Source of the DNA: Clostridiales bacterium
GTDB taxonomy: Bacteria > Bacillota > Clostridia > Clostridiales > Caloramatoraceae
Assembly (NCBI GenBank): GCA_026416355.1
Contig: JAOAFH010000127.1
Coordinates: 1 to 9,309 of the forward strand
DNA: 9,309 nt
Direction of reading: 5' to 3'
Under the pieces are notes generated by a model. The model saw only the letters and a program-made list of their open reading frames with translations, was not told the DNA's origin and searched no databases. Positions 5,789 through 9,309 of the stretch are shown one piece after another. Numbering within the stretch: the first letter of the stretch is position 1; every line of letters starts with the position of its first letter. The position numbers and the translations under genes are program-made.

Positions 5789-6805
5789 TTAATCTGACAA
5801 CACTATTTGCTTTATCTCTCCATCAAACTTAAAAAGTTTATATGAACTTATATCGTTTAAAATATTTAGCTCAGTAAAATAAAGTTTTCCATCTATAACC
5901 CTAATATCGTCTATCAAATTATTGCTTTTATATATCAATGTATATGTGTTTTTATTTACATCTACACTATATATTTTATAAACATCTCCACTTTTAGATA
6001 CTAAAAATAAATTATCTTTATATACATCAGCCAAAAATATATTAGGAAGATTAATTTGATAATGTTTATTTAGACTTAAATAATAATAATCCCCGTTATT
6101 AAGGTTATTATATATCAGCTCTTTATTTTTTAAATTACAATAAATTATATAATAATTATCTATTTTATAATTAGTTATGGTTCTAATGCTATTTTCAGTT
6201 AAATTAATATTATTTAATTTGCTTAATTGAATTTCTTCAAGTTTAAAGCTATTTTTTACATTTAATAAATATATCTTATCCTTCCTATCTCCTTCTATTT
6301 TTATTAGAGCATAGTTTTTATCAATATATTTTATATCTAATGAATTAATTGTATCTAATTTTTTAATTATATAATATTCTCCTGATTTTCTATCGATTGC
6401 TACTAGGTAGTCCTTAAAATTTAATATCAATTTATCAATAATTATAGTCCCTTCTGGGTTATATTGTTGGCTATATAATTCTCCTGTAATTAATTCTTTT
6501 GAATTTGTAATATTAATTGGTTTCTCTTCTTTATAAGTTTCAATAAAATTCCATTTACCATCGTTTAATATCCATTTATATGTTTTATATCTTAATTTAT
6601 TATCATTAACTTGTAACAGCAAATTACCATCTCTATCAAAAATCTTATAATTATTAAAATACTTAAATGCTACCTTTGTATTGTCGGGGCACCAAATTAT
6701 ATTTTCTCTTCTATCATTTTTATCTATTTCTATATCTGCATCATAAATATAAAAGCCAAAAATTGATATTAATATTATTGCTATAATCAAAGTTATTTTT
6801 TTCAA
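5789..6805 (-). CDS. Membrane-anchored protein of unknown function, possible beta-propeller
   Basis: I do not recognise this family. The start is a TTG (6805-6803) after AAAGGTGGTGA (6820-6810), giving 338 residues. Residues 4-20 are hydrophobic (ITLIIAIILISIFGFYI), with KK before them, so it is a signal anchor or uncleaved signal peptide; there is no lipobox cysteine. The rest is polar and rich in Asn, Lys, Tyr and Ile, with many short alternating hydrophobic stretches. The segment IIWCPDNTKVAFKYFNNYKIFDRDG resembles a WD40-like/PD40 blade (W-x-P-D-x-x-x-x-A-F ... D-x-x-G), and later pieces such as KIYLLNVKN, YKIYSVDVNKNTYTLIY and DGKLYFTELN repeat the strand-turn-strand pattern. A propeller on the outer face of the membrane is therefore plausible but inferred. 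It stands alone: it is divergent from ygiQ, and separated from sleB by the palindromic element. The coding is intact, with no frameshift. Confidence 0.75.
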   Translation of the reverse strand: MKKITLIIAIILISIFGFYIYDADIEIDKNDRRENIIWCPDNTKVAFKYFNNYKIFDRDGNLLLQVNDNKLRYKTYKWILNDGKWNFIETYKEEKPINITNSKELITGELYSQQYNPEGTIIIDKLILNFKDYLVAIDRKSGEYYIIKKLDTINSLDIKYIDKNYALIKIEGDRKDKIYLLNVKNSFKLEEIQLSKLNNINLTENSIRTITNYKIDNYYIIYCNLKNKELIYNNLNNGDYYYLSLNKHYQINLPNIFLADVYKDNLFLVSKSGDVYKIYSVDVNKNTYTLIYKSNNLIDDIRVIDGKLYFTELNILNDISSYKLFKFDGEIKQIVLSD

Positions 6806-6880
6806 TATATCACCACCTTTTTAATATTTTATCACAAATTACTTGTAGTTATCTATTTTCTTTCTTGTTTTTATTTTTTG

Positions 6881-6889
6881 TGTTATAAT
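6881..6889 (+). promoter_or_regulatory. Extended -10 promoter of the YgiQ-type gene
   Basis: TG-T-TATAAT (6881-6889) is a perfect -10 with the extended TG. The sequence where a -35 should lie is T-rich and weak. The predicted start of transcription, about 6896, is just upstream of the AGGAGTGA ribosome binding site. The longer open frame upstream begins at a TTG (6878) that touches this -10, so it cannot be translated from this transcript. Confidence 0.65.
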
Positions 6890-6931
6890 ACTCTAACAAA
6901 ATTAAAGTTAAAGTTATTTAGGAGTGATACA

Positions 6932-8749
6932 ATGTCTGATTTCTTACCAATTAGCAAAGATGATTTAAAGAAAAGAAATATAGATGAGCTTGATTTTATA
7001 TACATATCAGGTGATGCATATGTAGACCATCCATCCTTTGGCCATGCAATTATAACAAGATTAATTGAAAGTCAAGGTTTTACAGTAGGTATTATACCTC
7101 AGCCAAATTGGAAAAACAAAGATGACTTTATGAAACTTGGTAAACCAAAAATAGGATTTTTAGTTTCTTCAGGTAATATAGACTCAATGGTTAACCACTA
7201 TACAGCAATGAAAAAAAGAAGAAGCACTGACTCTTACTCTCCTGGGGGTAAATCTGGTTATAGACCAGATAGATCCGTAATAGTTTATTGTAATCGTATT
7301 CGCGAAGCCTATGGTGATGTTCCTATAATTATTGGAGGGATTGAAGCAAGCCTTAGACGTTTTGCCCATTATGATTATTGGGATGATAGAGTAAGAAACT
7401 CAATTTTAATAGATAGTAGTGCAGATTTACTTATATATGGTATGGGTGAAAAACCTATTATAGAGATACTGAATTTAATTCAGTTTGGAAAAAACATCAA
7501 GGACATAAAGGATATACGTGGAACTTGCTATTTATCAAATAGTATAGATAATATTTCAAACTACATAAAAATACCAAGTTTTGAAGATGTATCTTCTAAT
7601 AAAAAAGAATATGCAAAGGCATTCAAGATTCAATACGAAGAACAAGATCCAATAAGAGGCAAAACACTTGTTCAAAAACATGGTTCAAAATATGTAGTAC
7701 AAAATCCTCCTGCAATGCCACTTTCAAAGGAAGAGCTTGATTTAGTTTATTCTCTTCCTTATATGAGAACGTATCACCCAATATATAAAAAAATGGGTGG
7801 TATACCTGCATTAAATGAGGTTGAATTTAGTATAACATCCCATAGAGGTTGCTATGGTGGTTGCTCATTTTGTGCACTACATTTCCATCAAGGTAGAATC
7901 ATTCAATCAAGAAGTGAAGAATCCATCATAAAAGAAGCAGAGATGCTTACTAAGCACCCAAACTTTAAAGGATATATTCACGATGTAGGCGGTCCAACTG
8001 CCAACTTTAGAAAACCGTCTTGTAAAAAACAACTTGAACATGGAGTTTGCAAAACAAGACAATGTCTTTTCCCAACCCCATGCAAAAACCTTGAGGTTGA
8101 CCATAGTGAATATTTAAATATGCTAAGAAAAATACGAAAAATTAAAGGAATTAAAAAAGTTTTTATAAGATCTGGAATCAGATATGATTATTTAATGCTT
8201 GATAAAAATGAAGCTTTTTTTGATGAGCTTGTTAAACATCATATTAGTGGACAATTAAAGGTTGCTCCCGAACATATTTGCGATAATGTTTTATATTTAA
8301 TGGGCAAACCTTCTAAAAAAGTTTATGATGCATTTGTCAATGAATACTTTAAAAAAAATAAGAAGTTTAAATTAAATCAATATCTTGTTCCATATCTAAT
8401 GTCTAGCCACCCTGGAAGCACCTTGAAAAATGCTGTTGAACTGGCTGAGTTTATTAGGGATATGGGATATAATCCAGAACAGGTACAAGATTTTTACCCT
8501 ACACCTGGAAGTTTATCCACAGCTATGTACTATACTGAAATGAACCCTTTAACTGGAGAAAAGGTATATGTACCAAAAACACCAGAAGAGAAGGAAATGC
8601 AAAGAGCTCTACTGCAATATAGAGATCCTAAAAACTACAATATTGTTTATAAAGCCTTGATAAAAGCTAACAGACAGGACTTAATTGGTTATGGTAAAAA
8701 ATGCTTAATACCACCTAAAAAATCAACTACCAAAAGAAAAAGAGTGTGA
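6932..8749 (+). CDS. ygiQ: YgiQ-family radical SAM protein
   Basis: Large radical SAM protein of the widespread YgiQ family, whose substrate is not established. The ATG at 6932 sits 7 bases after AGGAG (6920-6924) and gives 605 residues starting MSDFLPISKDDL; the 18-residue longer frame overlaps the promoter. The N-terminal region (about 15-290) has the family's opening (DFIYISGDAYVDHPSFGHA, GFTVGIIPQPNW, GGIEASLRRFAHYDYWDD), a cobalamin-binding-like alpha/beta fold in related proteins. The radical SAM core follows with SITSHRGCYGGCSFC, in which Cys307, Cys311 and Cys314 (C-x3-C-x2-C) bind the [4Fe-4S] cluster. Further cysteines occur in a C-K-T-R-Q-C-L-F-P-T-P-C segment about 50 residues later. 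VAPEH and a QDFYPTPGSLSTAMYYT segment mark the C-terminal part. The tail is short and basic (KKSTTKRKRV). It is 5 bases upstream of the DedA-like gene. Confidence 0.95.
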   Translation: MSDFLPISKDDLKKRNIDELDFIYISGDAYVDHPSFGHAIITRLIESQGFTVGIIPQPNWKNKDDFMKLGKPKIGFLVSSGNIDSMVNHYTAMKKRRSTDSYSPGGKSGYRPDRSVIVYCNRIREAYGDVPIIIGGIEASLRRFAHYDYWDDRVRNSILIDSSADLLIYGMGEKPIIEILNLIQFGKNIKDIKDIRGTCYLSNSIDNISNYIKIPSFEDVSSNKKEYAKAFKIQYEEQDPIRGKTLVQKHGSKYVVQNPPAMPLSKEELDLVYSLPYMRTYHPIYKKMGGIPALNEVEFSITSHRGCYGGCSFCALHFHQGRIIQSRSEESIIKEAEMLTKHPNFKGYIHDVGGPTANFRKPSCKKQLEHGVCKTRQCLFPTPCKNLEVDHSEYLNMLRKIRKIKGIKKVFIRSGIRYDYLMLDKNEAFFDELVKHHISGQLKVAPEHICDNVLYLMGKPSKKVYDAFVNEYFKKNKKFKLNQYLVPYLMSSHPGSTLKNAVELAEFIRDMGYNPEQVQDFYPTPGSLSTAMYYTEMNPLTGEKVYVPKTPEEKEMQRALLQYRDPKNYNIVYKALIKANRQDLIGYGKKCLIPPKKSTTKRKRV

Positions 8750-8754
8750 TATAT

Positions 8755-9309
8755 ATGGAACAACAGGTACTAAATTTTATAAATGAGCTGTCTCATAAAA
8801 ACATTTATGCTACCTATTTATTTTTCTTTATAAACTCACTACTACAAATACTATTTCCTCCCTACCCTGGTGATACAATAACTATTTTTCAAGGCTATCT
8901 TACTAATTCAATGAATTTTAATAAATATATCATGATAATTAGTACAATAATGGGCTCATTTATTGGTAGCCTATTATTGTACTATATAAGCTATAAAGAG
9001 TCTGATAAAATATTAAACAATAAATTCTTAATTAAATTATTTGGAATTGATAAAATACATCATTTAGAAGAATGGTTTAAGAAATACGGTGTATTCTTTA
9101 TAATAATCAATAAGTTTATACCTGGCATTGGTTCGCTTACATTTATAGCAGCTGGTATATTTAAAATACCTAAAGTCTCAGCCATTATATCAATTCTAAT
9201 TGCCAATGTACTTCAAAATACAATGTTATTTACTGCTGGTATAATTGCAGGAGACAATATGCCATTAATTAAGTCATCTATTAAGGAGTATTCTAATATT
9301 ATTATTTTT
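8755..9309 (+). CDS. DedA-family (SNARE-associated / VTT-domain) membrane protein, C-terminus outside the window
   Basis: 185 residues in frame to the window edge with no stop. The protein begins MEQQVLNFINEL, then shows the DedA layout: a hydrophobic re-entrant segment ending LFPPYPGDTITIFQGYL (about 34-50), a long membrane helix (IIMISTIMGSFIGSLLLYYI-like), an amphipathic stretch DKIHHLEEWFKKYGVFFIIIN, the motif NKFIPGIGSLTFIAAGIFKIP (about 119-139) and another membrane helix after it. DedA proteins are membrane proteins linked to lipid scrambling and to envelope integrity. The arginines usual in the R-F-x-P-G-x-R motif are replaced here by Lys and Gly, and the usual acidic group is supplied by the Asp in PGD. 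Its start is 5 bases after the ygiQ stop with only a weak ribosome binding site (AGAGTGTGA), so translation is probably coupled to ygiQ. Substrate and direction of transport are unknown. Confidence 0.87.
   Translation, partial: MEQQVLNFINELSHKNIYATYLFFFINSLLQILFPPYPGDTITIFQGYLTNSMNFNKYIMIISTIMGSFIGSLLLYYISYKESDKILNNKFLIKLFGIDKIHHLEEWFKKYGVFFIIINKFIPGIGSLTFIAAGIFKIPKVSAIISILIANVLQNTMLFTAGIIAGDNMPLIKSSIKEYSNIIIF

Noticed and set aside
6826..6834. TG-A-TAAAAT as an extended -10 promoter for the 5789-6805 gene
   Set aside because: Transcription from it would start within the ribosome binding site, leaving essentially no leader; the -35 is also weak.
6878..6931. N-terminal extension of the ygiQ frame
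   Set aside because: It begins with a TTG touching the -10 box of the promoter, upstream of the expected transcript start.
7184..8104. Minus-strand open frames within ygiQ
   Set aside because: They lie wholly inside a strongly supported radical SAM gene and resemble no protein family.
1..9309. CRISPR array, tRNA, rRNA, transposase or defence system
   Set aside because: I saw no regularly spaced repeats, no tRNA-like cloverleaf, and no transposase, nuclease or toxin-antitoxin gene; the only mobile-element candidate is the non-coding palindrome at 5541-5743.

Overview
The window looks like a chromosomal segment of a low-GC, endospore-forming member of the Clostridia (Firmicutes). The support is: very AT-rich DNA (roughly 30% GC by eye), strong AGGAGG-type ribosome binding sites, TTG and GTG starts, a T-box riboswitch, a SleB-type spore cortex-lytic enzyme and a VanW-type wall protein. 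I cannot name a species.

Layout from left to right. On the minus strand lie the start of a VanW/YoaR-like membrane-anchored protein (1-375, running off the window) and nth, encoding endonuclease III (462-1097). Divergent from these, on the plus strand, is a probable operon: queG (epoxyqueuosine reductase, last step of queuosine tRNA modification), a small YvlD-type membrane protein overlapping it by ATGA, and a DUF503 (YlxP-type) protein. DUF503 runs tail to tail, with an 8-base overlap, into cysE on the minus strand. cysK and cysE form a tight operon (4 bases apart) for cysteine synthesis. It is preceded by a full T-box leader with its own -35/-10 promoter, stem I, T-box sequence and intrinsic terminator, so it is predicted to respond to uncharged tRNA, most likely tRNA-Cys. 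Upstream of this, same strand, is sleB.

The stretch 5383-5788 has no gene. Its middle (5541-5743) is a long, nearly self-complementary sequence resembling a MITE or giant hairpin; it is the least explained item here. Next, on the minus strand, is an unrecognised membrane-anchored protein (5789-6805) that may form a beta-propeller outside the membrane. The right end carries a plus-strand pair: a YgiQ-type radical SAM protein (6932-8749) and, 5 bases later, a DedA-family membrane protein cut by the window edge.

Most of the window is ordinary housekeeping, and I see no CRISPR array, tRNA, rRNA, transposase or prophage. The points worth a second look are the 203-base palindromic element, the specifier register of the T-box, the plant-like C-terminus of CysE, the unknown anchored protein, and a DedA protein lacking the usual arginines. 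Several longest-ORF starts are contradicted by ribosome binding sites or promoters and were moved (nth, cysE, cysK, sleB, ygiQ).
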